The position numbers and the translations under genes are program-made. Of a DNA stretch of 64,000 nt, positions 55,279 to 64,000 are shown one piece after another (positions within the stretch are counted from its first letter, which is position 1; each line of letters starts with the position of its first letter). Below the pieces are notes generated by a model, which had not been told where the DNA came from, made no database searches, and saw only the letters and a program-made list of their open reading frames with translations. The stretch covers positions 8,383,462 through 8,447,461 of the forward strand of contig CM054155.1 of NCBI GenBank assembly GCA_028751875.1. The letters run 5' to 3'. Source of the DNA: Rapana venosa. Taxonomy: Eukaryota > Mollusca > Gastropoda > Neogastropoda > Muricidae.

Positions 55279-55374
55279 GGCGAGTTGGGGTGCCCTAGTG
55301 GGGATTAAATCACAGCACACTTGCGACCGGGACTTTTCGTTTTCTAGGTAGGAGTGTTCCCTCCAGACCACCGA
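54943..55374 (-). mobile_element. SINE-E, 3'-truncated, with a G run
   Basis: TTTCTCTGCGTGAAATTCGG, CCCCGGGGAGAGCGCGTCGC, TCCGAAAGACTAGCACTCCA and a head ending CCAGACCACCGATCCACC. A run of about 45 G at 55231-55277 replaces part of the body and may be an assembly artefact. Confidence 0.88.
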
Positions 55375-55448
55375 TCCACCTTCAGCTGTATAGCACAGCC
55401 GTCAAAGGATTCAAGCCTGACACGAAGAGTGACAGCAAGCCAGTTTGC

Positions 55449-55778
55449 ATAATAATAATAATAATAATAATAATGTATGGAATTTATATAGCGCTGAATC
55501 TTGTAAAGCAACAAATCAAAGCGCTCAGATGTTATTTCATACCACTTTAAGTCACGGCAGATTTCTCTCCGTGAAATTCGGGCTGCTCTCCCCGGGGAGA
55601 GCGGGAGAACGCGTCGCCACTTAGCGCTGCGCCACCCTTTCACCCTTTTTTTTTTTTTTTCTGCAGCTGTATTTGTATCCCTATCAGAGTGGCTTTTTTC
55701 TAAGAATTTTGCCAGGGACAACTCTCTTGTTGCCGTGGGGTTTTTTTACGTGCGCTAAATAATTACGTGTAACGCACG

Positions 55779-55809
<31 letters not shown>

Positions 55810-55947
55810 TAGCGCCCAGACCACCACTCATGGTCTAATGGATGGGGAAAAAATTTCCGGTCCAAACGGGGTACGAACCGCCGCACACTTCAGACCCGGA
55901 CTTTTCGCTTTCTAGACAGGCCCGTTACCTCTAGACCACCGATCCAT
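55449..55947 (-). mobile_element. SINE-E, full length, near-identical to 49361-49858
   Basis: The (AAT)n tail at left and the head CTCTAGACCACCGATCCA at right. Differences from the 49-kb copy are a few single bases and T-run lengths. Confidence 0.93.
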
Positions 55948-55949
55948 AC

Positions 55950-56620
55950 TATCATAGTGAACGATATTAGCGTGGCCACCGAGGAATCTGTGCCCCCATC
56001 CCTGGGAGCTGCGGTAAACAGTAAAGTTATGCAAGACTTGTAGAAATGGGAAGTTTTGACACTTTCGGTGTACTGTAGATAGGTTTGGATGCATGCAAGG
56101 ATACTGGGCACAACCTGCAAATGGGAGTGACAGCAAGGAGAGAAAAAGGAGGAGAACCTACCCCCCTCTCTTCCCCTACCCACACCTCCTTCCTAACTTA
56201 CCCCCTCACCTACCCCTCCTTCCCCAAACTACTTCCTACCCCCTTCCCTTACCTACCCCCCTCCCTCCTCTTCCCCACTAACTTAAGGGATTAGGAGTTC
56301 TCGATCTTAAATTTGAAGTGAAAGTTGTAACTTAATGAGGTGTGACAGTCCTGATAATGATGGTTGCCCTGGTCAGTAGGGCTATAAACAACTCTGGCCG
56401 GCTCCTACCCAGGGTGAGTGTGCTGTGGGCTGATTAGGAAGACTGGGACCACACAGTCGAGCTTCATCCACTTTACAGATGCAAGTTTGACAATGTTGCT
56501 CAAATTACCTGACCAACACTGCAGGTGTCTCTATCTCTCGGGCCTGGTTGACGCGCCGGGATATATTACATATAATTTGATATATTCAAAAATTCGGGAG
56601 AATGATAAGAACAAGAGCAG
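55950..56620. other. No gene recognised; C-rich stretch 56160-56280
   Basis: The CCCTACC/CCTTCC-rich block looks like degenerate simple sequence. The rest is unassigned. Confidence 0.5.
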
Positions 56621-56629
56621 CAACATCAA

Positions 56630-56845
56630 CGCCATAATCATCTTCATCAATGCAATAGAGGAGGCAGAAACCGCAACAGAAACAGCAGAAACAGCAGCAT
56701 CAACATCAAAGTCATCATTTACAACTATCATTACCATCATGATGGTAGGTGATGATAATTGTTGATGATAGTGACAATGATGACGACAACGACAACAACG
56801 ACGACGACGACAATGACAAGGACGGTGATGATAATGCTAGTAGAA
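56630..56845. repeat. Degenerate ATC/CAG/GAC trinucleotide sequence
   Basis: GCAGAAACAGCAGAAACAGC, CATCATTT, GATGATGATAGTG and ACGACGACGACAATG blocks. Confidence 0.8.
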
Positions 56846-56883
56846 AGCATGCACATGGAAAAAAATGTAGAAGAACATTTTCG

Positions 56884-57170
56884 GGGGCGGTATAGCCTAG
56901 TGGTTAGAGCGTTGAGCTCGCGATCTGACGGTCCAGGTTCGGGCCTCCACCGAGACACCCGTTCGAGGGGACTTTCCCCCTGGAGTGAACATCAGGATCA
57001 ACTCCACTATACCAGAAGTCCTCTGGGCTAGACTGCAAACCAAGATCCCACGTATGAAGGCACGCAAAATATCTTGCACACACGTTAAAAAATTGCGGAA
57101 GAGTAGGCCAATGCGTGTCGGAAGGAACAGATGACAGCTTTTTAAAAACGCATGCGCTCTGGTGTCCAGT
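56884..57170 (+). mobile_element. SINE-B, divergent subfamily
   Basis: Head GGCGGTATAGCCTAGTGGTT, CAATCTGA-like CGCGATCTGACGG, B-box GGTTCGGGCC, body GAGTGAACATCAGGATCAAC and ATCTTGCACACACGTTAAAA. The extra block CTCCACCGAGACACCC and many substitutions set it apart from the main family. Confidence 0.82.
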
Positions 57171-57194
57171 TTAGACATCATCTCTGAAGTCGTT

Positions 57195-57245
57195 TGCTGT
57201 TGTTGTTGCTGCTGCTGCTGTTGTTGTTGCTGATGCTGTTGCTGC

Positions 57246-57283
<38 letters not shown>
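57195..57283. repeat. (CTG)n microsatellite
   Basis: GCTGCTG/TTGTTG units; 13 or so uninterrupted CTG at the right end. The Gln-run antisense frame is an artefact. Confidence 0.95.
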
Positions 57284-57329
57284 ATTCCCCAATAATGCTC
57301 CCTCTGTTCTCCATCTCCCCCATCCTACC

Positions 57330-57905
57330 TCAGAGTTACTGTGAGACCACAAGTATACACTGGACGAGAAGTTGGCCTCTAGGGCAAGTATCTCGCCATA
57401 CAGGCAGCCATACTCCCACTACAGAGGGGACTCACCCCCCCCCCCCCCCCCCACCCTCCTTCCTCTCTAAGGAGAGTGATAGTTGTTGGTTGTTGTGCCA
57501 AGAGCTTCGCTGCCATGGCTGATGACAATAACATCACCATAACATTCCAAACAATGACAGCACTTACATCTAGCTCACTTCCCCGGTAGGGGTGCCGGTC
57601 AGTATAAATAGCATCCAAACCTTTCGAAAAAAATTATGTGCTAGGATTTCCCTCTTTTCTATCCCTTTCTTTCTGCCATGTTCCTTTTCTTCTTGTCACC
57701 TGCTTCTCGTCCATTTTCTTGCCTTCCCGGTCCATTTTCCTGCCCCCTGTTTACCCTAGAAAGACTTCAAAGATAATAAAAGAAATTCCCTCCCACTCCC
57801 TCGGATGTGCTGGGCTTGACTTGAACGGCAGGGTAACACGTTTTCGCTCATATGACGTACAACAATAGTTGTTGTCTGAGCGTTCGATGAAGGAGAAGAA
57901 TAATG
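57330..57905 (+). mobile_element. SINE-D copy with extended 5' region
   Basis: The core begins GGGGTGCCGGTCAGTATAAA (57588) and runs through CTCGGATGTGCTGGGCTTGA to the hairpin ACAACAATAGTTGTTGTCTG and GAAGGAGAAGAA. A 5' extension at 57335-57430 (CAGAGTTACTGTGAGACCAC) is shared with 39600-39665. A C run lies at 57437-57452. Confidence 0.8.
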
Positions 57906-58196
57906 TAGGTGAAGTCAAAGCTGTCAAAGGCTCTAGCCTGGGATAGTTCCTGTCGTTTCAGTCTGCATTGTTTTCAACATGAAGAAGACAGGCAGCTGCT
58001 GGGTCAGTTTGCCTGTAGAATGTAGACAGAGCGTGCTAAATACCCAGGTAATTTTCATCACAGGTGTTTTACGGTTGTCTTGTTGTTTTGTTCTCGTCTC
58101 TTTTTTTTTGGCACAGCTGCTGTAGCTATATTCCGGTCAGAGGGAAGGAAAAGGATGATGATGCTAGCTTGACTTGAAATGGTGCAGATGTAATAA

Positions 58197-58255
<59 letters not shown>

Positions 58256-58312
58256 TATGGAATTTATATAGCACTGAATCTTGTAAAACAACAAATCAAA
58301 GCGCTCAGATGT
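58197..58312 (-). mobile_element. SINE-E 3' end alone with long (AAT)n tail
   Basis: About 20 AAT units, then GTATGGAATTTATATAGCAC, TGAATCTTGTAAAACAACAA and ATCAAAGCGCTCAGATG; the rest of the SINE is missing. Confidence 0.88.
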
Positions 58313-58419
58313 AGGCAGATTTTTAAAAGATATATATTATTATGCAAAGAAAATGTTGTTTTAGGGTATAGGTCTGTCTGTGTGTCAATGTTTCTGTATG
58401 TCTGTTTGCCTGTATGTAT

Positions 58420-58420
58420 A

Positions 58421-58489
<69 letters not shown>

Positions 58490-58640
58490 TGTATATCTGT
58501 CTCTGTGTCTATTTTTGGCCTTGTTTCTGTTTCTCAGCGTGTTTTGTTGTTGTTGTTGTTGTTGTTGTGTTGTCTGTGTGTATGTATGTCTCTCTGTTTC
58601 TGTCTCTGTGTGTGTCCGTGTGTCTTTGTCTGTGTCTGCC

Positions 58641-58713
<73 letters not shown>

Positions 58714-58735
58714 TACACACACACTACACACACTC
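58420..58735. repeat. (CT)n, (TTG)n, (CTGT)n, (CA)n compound repeat
   Basis: CT run 58423-58480, TTG units at 58547-58568, CTGT units 58643-58682, then CT and CA. Leu/Ser frames are repeat artefacts. Confidence 0.95.
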
Positions 58736-58826
58736 TCTCTCCCATCCCCCATCCCCGCCCCCTGTTTGTTTGCGTCCATGGATCTTGCAGTTCTGTGCAT
58801 GGCCTTGTCATTGTGTTGAAAACAGC

Positions 58827-58900
58827 CAGCCTTCATGGCCCAGTGCTTAGCGCGCTGGGCTACTGGCTGAAAGGTTTCGGGTTCGAATACTTTAAGAATT
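58827..58900 (+). mobile_element. tRNA-like SINE head
   Basis: CCTTCATGGCCCAGTGCTTA (A-box-like) and GGTTTCGGGTTCGAATACTT (B box) at tRNA-like spacing, but no acceptor stem and no continuation that I recognise. Confidence 0.5.
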
Positions 58901-58949
58901 GTAGGCGGGGTGGGGTGGGGGGTTCGGATTCCGACCGCCCCCCAAAAAG

Positions 58950-59236
58950 GTAAAGGTGTCCCATAACCTGTGTAGTCGTAGGGGAGTGAGGGTGAGACCT
59001 CAACTTTTCAAGGGGCCAGCATATTGAGGGCGGCGCCCATCTCCTCTCCCTCGCTGCTTTACCTTCCCTGACCCTAAAGAGGGCAGGTACCCATTTACAG
59101 CTGGGTGAACTGGGGCACTGTACTGATTGATGCCAAGGCGCGCAAACGGTCACCTATCCAACTGGTAACCACGCTCGATGCTGCTTAACCTTGGCTGGGG
59201 GAACGCGAGTGCTCTGACCACTGAGCTGTCCCGTCC
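58950..59236 (-). mobile_element. SINE-C, full length, reverse
   Basis: GGTAAAGGTGTCCCATAACC to CACTGAGCTGTCCCGTCC. The 5S-like part is GGTCACCTATCCAACTGGTA and ACCACGCTCGATGCTGCTTA. Well preserved. Confidence 0.92.
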
Positions 59237-59528
59237 ATCTCAGCCTGAGGATACAGGCTGATGAACACTGGCATTGTGAGGCGGAGAGACCGAAATGAGA
59301 GGCCTAGAAACAGCAGGGCCGAAGTGTCACGGTAAATGGGTCAGCAACAACAACAACAACAACAACAAAGTATGTGGAAAGCAACGTCAAGAGGAAAGGG
59401 GGCAGATGCCCGTACAGATGTTTGCCACCTGTTCTGGAACACCTGATGCTGCTTTTGTCTTGGAAAAGTAAACAGTTTTACCTCAAGCACATTCTGCTAT
59501 TTCATCATTCTAGTCAAAGGTGTGTGCA

Positions 59529-59536
59529 TATATAGA
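59529..59536 (+). promoter_or_regulatory. TATA box upstream of the 59583 start codon
   Basis: TATATAGA lies 54 bases before the ATG; a start site about 30 bases downstream would give a 5' UTR of about 20-25 bases. The spacing is normal for a core promoter. Nothing else confirms it. Confidence 0.45.
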
Positions 59537-59582
59537 GCCAGGTCCTTTCTTTGAGAGTAAAGAGAACTCCCTCTCTGCAAAT

Positions 59583-59642
59583 ATGTGGTTCCGAATGTCG
59601 TGGCTCCTTGCTGCAGCGCTGATGACTTGTCTGTATTTGGCG
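59583..59642 (+). CDS. Possible first coding exon with signal peptide
   Basis: Twenty codons from ATG read MWFRMSWLLAAALMTCLYLA, followed directly by the donor GCG|GTAAGA (phase 0). A short positive N-terminus and a hydrophobic core rich in Leu and Ala are typical of a secretory signal. The ATG has A at -3, and a TATA box lies upstream. I do not recognise the protein. A hydrophobic stretch at about 59855-59990, also ending at a donor-like GTAAGC, could be a later exon, but its phase does not fit, so it is not called. The rest of the gene would lie in or beyond the damaged region that follows. Confidence 0.4.
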
Positions 59643-60164
59643 GTAAGATTTTTTTAAACAAAAATATTGGCTCAGCCTGTTTGTGTCTGATGGGAAACTC
59701 TGAAAACGTATTTTTGGTGAAATTTCTTCCATCTCGTCGTACAGTCTTACCACGTAGTATTGCTGACGTCTTTCTGTCTTGCATTTGAGGGGGTGAGAAT
59801 TTACTCTGCATACTGCTAAAGATTGTTGTCTTCTATCTGGTTGTATATAAGAGTCTATTACATGCTGCTGGGGATCTTTTGCATCGTAGTGGCTGGAATC
59901 TCATTCCTTGTCATTTGTGTGCAAACTGGGAAACGATATTTGGAATGTATTATAGGGAACTTTGTCTGCAAAGAGTGGAAGATAAAATTATGTAAGCCTA
60001 CGTTATCATGATTCTTTTGACAAAATTTCAGACTAAGTGCCTTAGGCCTAAAAGTTTTAAAATAGGAATCCGTGGTTATTCCTAGGTTTTTTTTTTTCGT
60101 GATCTTTGCGGCATTGTCGCCTATTTGTCATCGTAGATCATTGCACCATGAAACCCCAATGTTA

Positions 60165-60430
60165 TTCTAATACCTACGCAAAAAGTAAAAGAAAGGGTGG
60201 GAGATTCCCTTGAAAAAACCCTCTCTTGTAAAAAAGTTTTAAAATGGCTGTCTTTTTTTTTTTTATTATTCCCTAGGTTTTTTTAAAACCCAACCAAATT
60301 TCTTGCAATAATTAAATTTAGCGCAGATTATACAAATCCTTTTTTCTCCCCACTCACCCTCACCCCCATGCCCCAAAGAGTAGGGGGGACATGAGAAAAG
60401 ACCAACGAGACTTTATCCAGCTTTACGATC
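60165..60430. other. Start of a second poorly corrected stretch
   Basis: Stretched T, A and G runs begin here and continue to the right end of the window. No gene recognised. Confidence 0.6.
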
Positions 60431-61477
60431 CTTTTGGGGTATAGAAGTTTTTGGGGGGGTTGGGGGCGGTCCAGTCTTTATTTTGTCCCCATGATTTTTT
60501 TGGCGGCCTCTTTTTCTCTTGCCGCAATGTTCCTTGCAAGGGGTTTTTTTGAAAAGGTGTTGTTTTGTGGTGGACCAAACCACATCAGTTTTCCTCTTTA
60601 TGGGGGAAGAAAAGTTTTTGGGGGGGCCCACACGCTCTTGTTTTTTTCTTTCCCAAGTTTTTGGGTCTTGTGTTCTTTGTAGTATTTTGAGGAGTTTTTT
60701 CTGTGATTGTTCTCGAATGCTTGGATTCTCCTCTCTACTTGCTGACGGGTCCAGTTCACATCCTATAAAGGAAGATATCATAGGAATTTGTAATTTGTAT
60801 TTTGGTGCAGAAGCGATGTTGTTGCTTTTTATCCTCTCGGGCGGTAAGCAGATGTTGCGTTGCAATGCGGGCTTCACTTCATTTTTTGATGTGCCTCTTT
60901 TTTTTAGGGTGGAGCCTAAGTTTTAATGGCTCACCTTTCCGTATTTCTCCATTCTCTTTATTTCCCGGGTTCATTTTTTCGCTGTTGCCATGATCTTGTT
61001 TCTTGTACTGACCCCCCTGCCCATGCGTCGCTCGATTTATGACTATCTTGAGGTTTTTCAGTTCTTGTTTGCGCCCCCCCATGGGTCAATTCATTGCAAA
61101 ACTGAGGTTTCAAAGGGTCTTCCACCAATGGGGAAAGGGTGTGGGTTTTTTTGCAGTCTTGATGTTTTGAGGAAGAGTTGAAGAGTACAGGGGAGAGAAG
61201 GCAGCCCTGAGGACCCCCCCGTGGGCTTTAAAAACTCGCCCATGTTATGTTCATGAAAACACACTTCTTGCGTTCTTTTTACGTCTTGATGATTCAAAGA
61301 GGTAGTTGTCAATGTTGAAATGCCGAATACTTGCCCGGGCCGCATGCCATACCCCGTCAAAGGCCTTTTTAATTAAAAATTGTGATACCCAAATCTTTTT
61401 TTTGGGGTTGGAGATGTTTTCCCATCAAATTCTCAATTGAAAAAATTTTTTTCCCTTTGCTGCGTTTTGGCTAAAGC

Positions 61478-61522
<45 letters not shown>

Positions 61523-63960
61523 TTGATTTTCTTTTTTTCCTTTTTTTGGGGGGAAAAAAATTTTTTTTTTTTGGTTGGTTTTTCAAAATTCTGTGAAGCC
61601 CCCATTCCCCCATTTTTTGGGTGGGGAATGTGGGGGTGTGGGTAGTTGGTGGGGTGGTGTATATGTGGTTGGTGGTGTTTGGATGAGGGTGGGAAGGGTG
61701 GGATGTAGGAGTGGGGTTTGGGGTGTGGGGGGTGTGGGGGTATGTTGGTTGGGTGGTTGGTGTGGGGGGTGTGTTGGTGGGGGGGGGGGGATGGTGGGGG
61801 TGTTTTTTGGGTTGGGGGTTGTGTTTGGTGTGGTGTTGGGGTGGTTGTTTTGGTTGGTGGGGGGGGGGGGGGGTTGTGTGGGTGGGGGTGTTTGGGGGTT
61901 GGTTTGGTGGGGTGTTTGGGGGTGTTTTGTTGGTGGGTGGTTTTTGGGGTGGGGTTGGGGTTTTTTTGAGTTGGTGGGTTGGTATGGTGTGGATTGGGTG
62001 GGGATTGGGGTTGAAGTTGTAGGAATTGAAGATTAGATGTAAAGATGTGAAGGGGGGTTGGAGTGTTGGGGTTTTATTGAGGGGTGGGGGGGGTTTGGGG
62101 AGAGTGATTTGGAGATTGTGTTTTGTTTGTTCCATTGTGCTGCGTTTTGTATAAAGCAGGATTGTTATTCTGAAGGGAGTTTGTTTTCCGCGTGTTTTTT
62201 AAGTCTGTTGAAGGACTACCACGCAGCATGATATTGCTAGATGGTTTATGAACTGATGGTCTGTATTTCTGGCATTGGCTGAGTTTTCCTTTCTTTGTAG
62301 GGATTACAAGAGACTGTGTCCATTCGTCTGGCCATTCTTTGGGTCAGTGATCTTCGACAAAGTTCTGTGAATCGCCTAGGCTGTTCATTCCCTCCATTTT
62401 TTATGAGTTCCAGCTGGGATTTATCGATTCAGGGGACTTCCCCTTCTCAATTGTGTAATAGCTTTGGTCACTTCACAACCAGAGTATTGGTGGGGTCTTT
62501 ATCTTGGTGTCAAGGGGTTTCTAGTTAAAACTATGCGGTATTATGGCGTAGTGGTAGTTATACAATCCAGCACAGGATTCCGTCCAGCGTGGAGGGGTGG
62601 CATGGCTTTCCCGATTTAAAAGATTTCCTTCTTTTCCTTCAATTAAAATGGATTGTTTGGGATGTGTGGGTTTAGTAGTGATTTAATGAAGTGTAGTTGA
62701 TGTTGTGGATGGTTTCAATTGGCATTTTGCATCTTAGGAGGAATGGGGAATTTGGTGTTAGTCTATCTCTCTCTAGTTCTTTGGTTGATATATGAGGTTA
62801 ATATAGTGAAGTGGAGATAAGGGTTGTGGTTGTTGGATTATTGGAATTGTAAATTTTGTTATGAAGAGCTCTTCTTTTGTCGCAGAGGTCAAGAACCTCA
62901 TTTGTCACCCAGGGTTGTTTCTTTGTTCTGCTTCTTCCTAATGTTTCGTCTGCTGCTGTCATTAAAGCCACTTCTTTGATGGGTTGTTGGCTAGTGTGTC
63001 CACATCATTGTCGATTGCTGTGAGTGCGGCGAACTTTCCTCCAATGTTGGCTGGAAGATCTCAACCACTGTTGGGTCTTTAGTTTTTCCAGATCAAATCT
63101 TATGCGAGGGTTTTTGGCGTGTTATTTTGCTTTCAGTTTTAGCTTGATGGGGTAAGTACAAGGTCTTGGTCCTGCCATTGCAGCACCTGGGAATTTTTCT
63201 TGGTTTCCCTTGTTTACCTGGATTGAATTTTTGGGGTGACAGAATTGTCATTTTGATTGTGAACAACCATTTGGTGATGCCAGGTTGATTTTTCGGATGG
63301 CTTATGAGAGTGGAGGGGGTTTCCCAGAGTTATTTTTGTGCTTCTTTGCAATTTCCCACAGCCGTTCCTCTTCATTTTTTTTCGCCATTCCAAAGCGCCC
63401 TTTTTTTCCTCCCAGGTGTCATAGGCATCGGGTCCCACCGACATTCCGTCCCTTCCACAATAAGAAGTTTTTTTTTGGCTTTTTGGGGAATAGTTTCAAG
63501 TTTTTTCATAGAATTCTCCGCCCTGGTCATCACGTAGTCAATTTTGGAGCATCACTTGATGATGGTGAGATCGGGGGTTTTTTGTAGAAACCTAATTGAG
63601 ATAGCCCTGCGGGTTTGGGTTGCAACTGACATGCTTGACACAACCCTTTTTCCCTGACAATGAATCTACTCCTGTTGTGTGTTTCTCTTCTCCACTGTCC
63701 ATATCTTTTTGGCGTCTTGCTGTTGTTTCCCCAAAGCCAATCCATCTGCTTCCGCAACCCTGGATGTCCCATTTATATCTTTTTTTTTCATGGTGATTTC
63801 CTGTACTTTTCCCTGTTTGGTAAGAGTCCTTACTTTCCATTTCCGATGGTTACCTTTTTTTCGGAAGTTTTAGAGTTGGTTCTGCCCAGTAGCGCACTTT
63901 CACTCCCACCCTGGAGGCTTGCAGGGGGTAGCGCGGTCGTTGTTGACCGGCCTCGACCGT
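60430..63960 (-). mobile_element. Non-LTR retrotransposon: endonuclease and reverse transcriptase, eroded
   Basis: Read on the minus strand. The endonuclease part has KRYKWDIQGCG with GFGETTARRQKD (about 63690-63800), VGPDAYDTW, then TLGNPLHSHKPSEKSTWHH and VVHNQND (about 63230-63440). The RT part has EKGKSPESINPSW and EWPDEWTQSLVIPTKKGK (about 62290-62430), AFDGVWHAARASIRHFNI (about 61300-61365) and QGCLLSPVLFN (61178-61212). The C-terminus has CGKRKRGRQKNHGDK (about 60470-60520). This is the order of an APE-type LINE ORF2; clade not assigned. Frames shift often, partly through sequence errors. It is interrupted by low-complexity DNA at 61480-62110. Confidence 0.88.
61478..62110. repeat. T run and GT/GGGT-rich low-complexity insert in the LINE
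   Basis: About 39 T at 61479-61517, then T/A-rich sequence, then about 480 bases of GGTGTGG/GGGGTTG. It lies between conserved RT blocks, so it is either an insert or a badly sequenced stretch. The Gly/Val/Trp and Pro/Thr frames are artefacts. Confidence 0.85.
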
Positions 63961-64000
63961 CCGGCAGTCTTTTCTGTTTCTTTTTTTTCCCATCATTCCT

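Noticed and set aside
59823..60011. Frame with a hydrophobic stretch (LLGIFCIVVAGISFLVI) as second exon of the 59583 gene
   Set aside because: No acceptor gives the phase needed after the phase-0 donor at 59642; kept only as a remark.

Overview
This is eukaryotic nuclear DNA. It has a split gene with GT-AG introns, tRNA- and 5S-derived SINEs, LINE fragments and a very high load of microsatellites and minisatellites. The repeat style and the protein similarity suggest a lophotrochozoan, probably a gastropod mollusc. That is an inference from the look of the repeats; no species marker is present.

The only gene I recognise with confidence is on the plus strand from about 19.8 to 45.4 kb. It is an acyl-CoA thioesterase of the ACOT9 type (mitochondrial, two hotdog domains). 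Seven exons can be placed: 19797-20008, 21245-21340, 38579-38630, 38929-39014, 40425-40512, 43335-43488 and 45350-45393 (stop TGA at 45391). Their intron phases join consistently where adjacent exons are both visible. The N-terminal exons were not found. About 120 codons expected between the second and third exons are also missing; they should lie in 21341-38578, most of which looks like uncorrected sequence. A second, weaker gene start is at 59.5-59.65 kb on the plus strand: a TATA box, an ATG, a 20-residue signal-peptide-like exon and a GTAAGA donor.

Layout. 0-16 kb: simple repeats and SINEs, with a 5'-truncated LINE at 13494-14423 (minus) inside a minisatellite. 16.3-17.33 kb: a second copy of the first 1.02 kb of the window, identical for about 770 bases and probably an assembly artefact. 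17.33-18.46 kb: a piece of an I-type LINE (RT plus the start of RNase H, minus). 18.8-45.4 kb: the ACOT9 gene. 45.4-59.5 kb: dense SINEs of five families, many nested. 60.2-64 kb: an eroded endonuclease/RT LINE (minus) in another poorly corrected stretch.

Interspersed families are named here A to E for convenience. A: tRNA-like, about 285 bp. B: tRNA-like, about 350 bp, the most abundant. C: about 300 bp, a tRNA-type A box joined to a segment 82% identical to the 5S rRNA internal promoter. D: about 340 bp, ending in a hairpin and a GAA tail. E: about 490 bp, tRNA-like with an ATT/AAT tail, often present only as its 3' end. Direct repeats flanking single copies prove retroposition for A and C.

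The most interesting pattern is that three introns of ACOT9 end in different minisatellites, and the array runs right up to the splice acceptor. In at least two of them the repeat unit itself contains an acceptor-like site, so the real acceptor looks like the last unit of an array of duplicated 3' splice sites.
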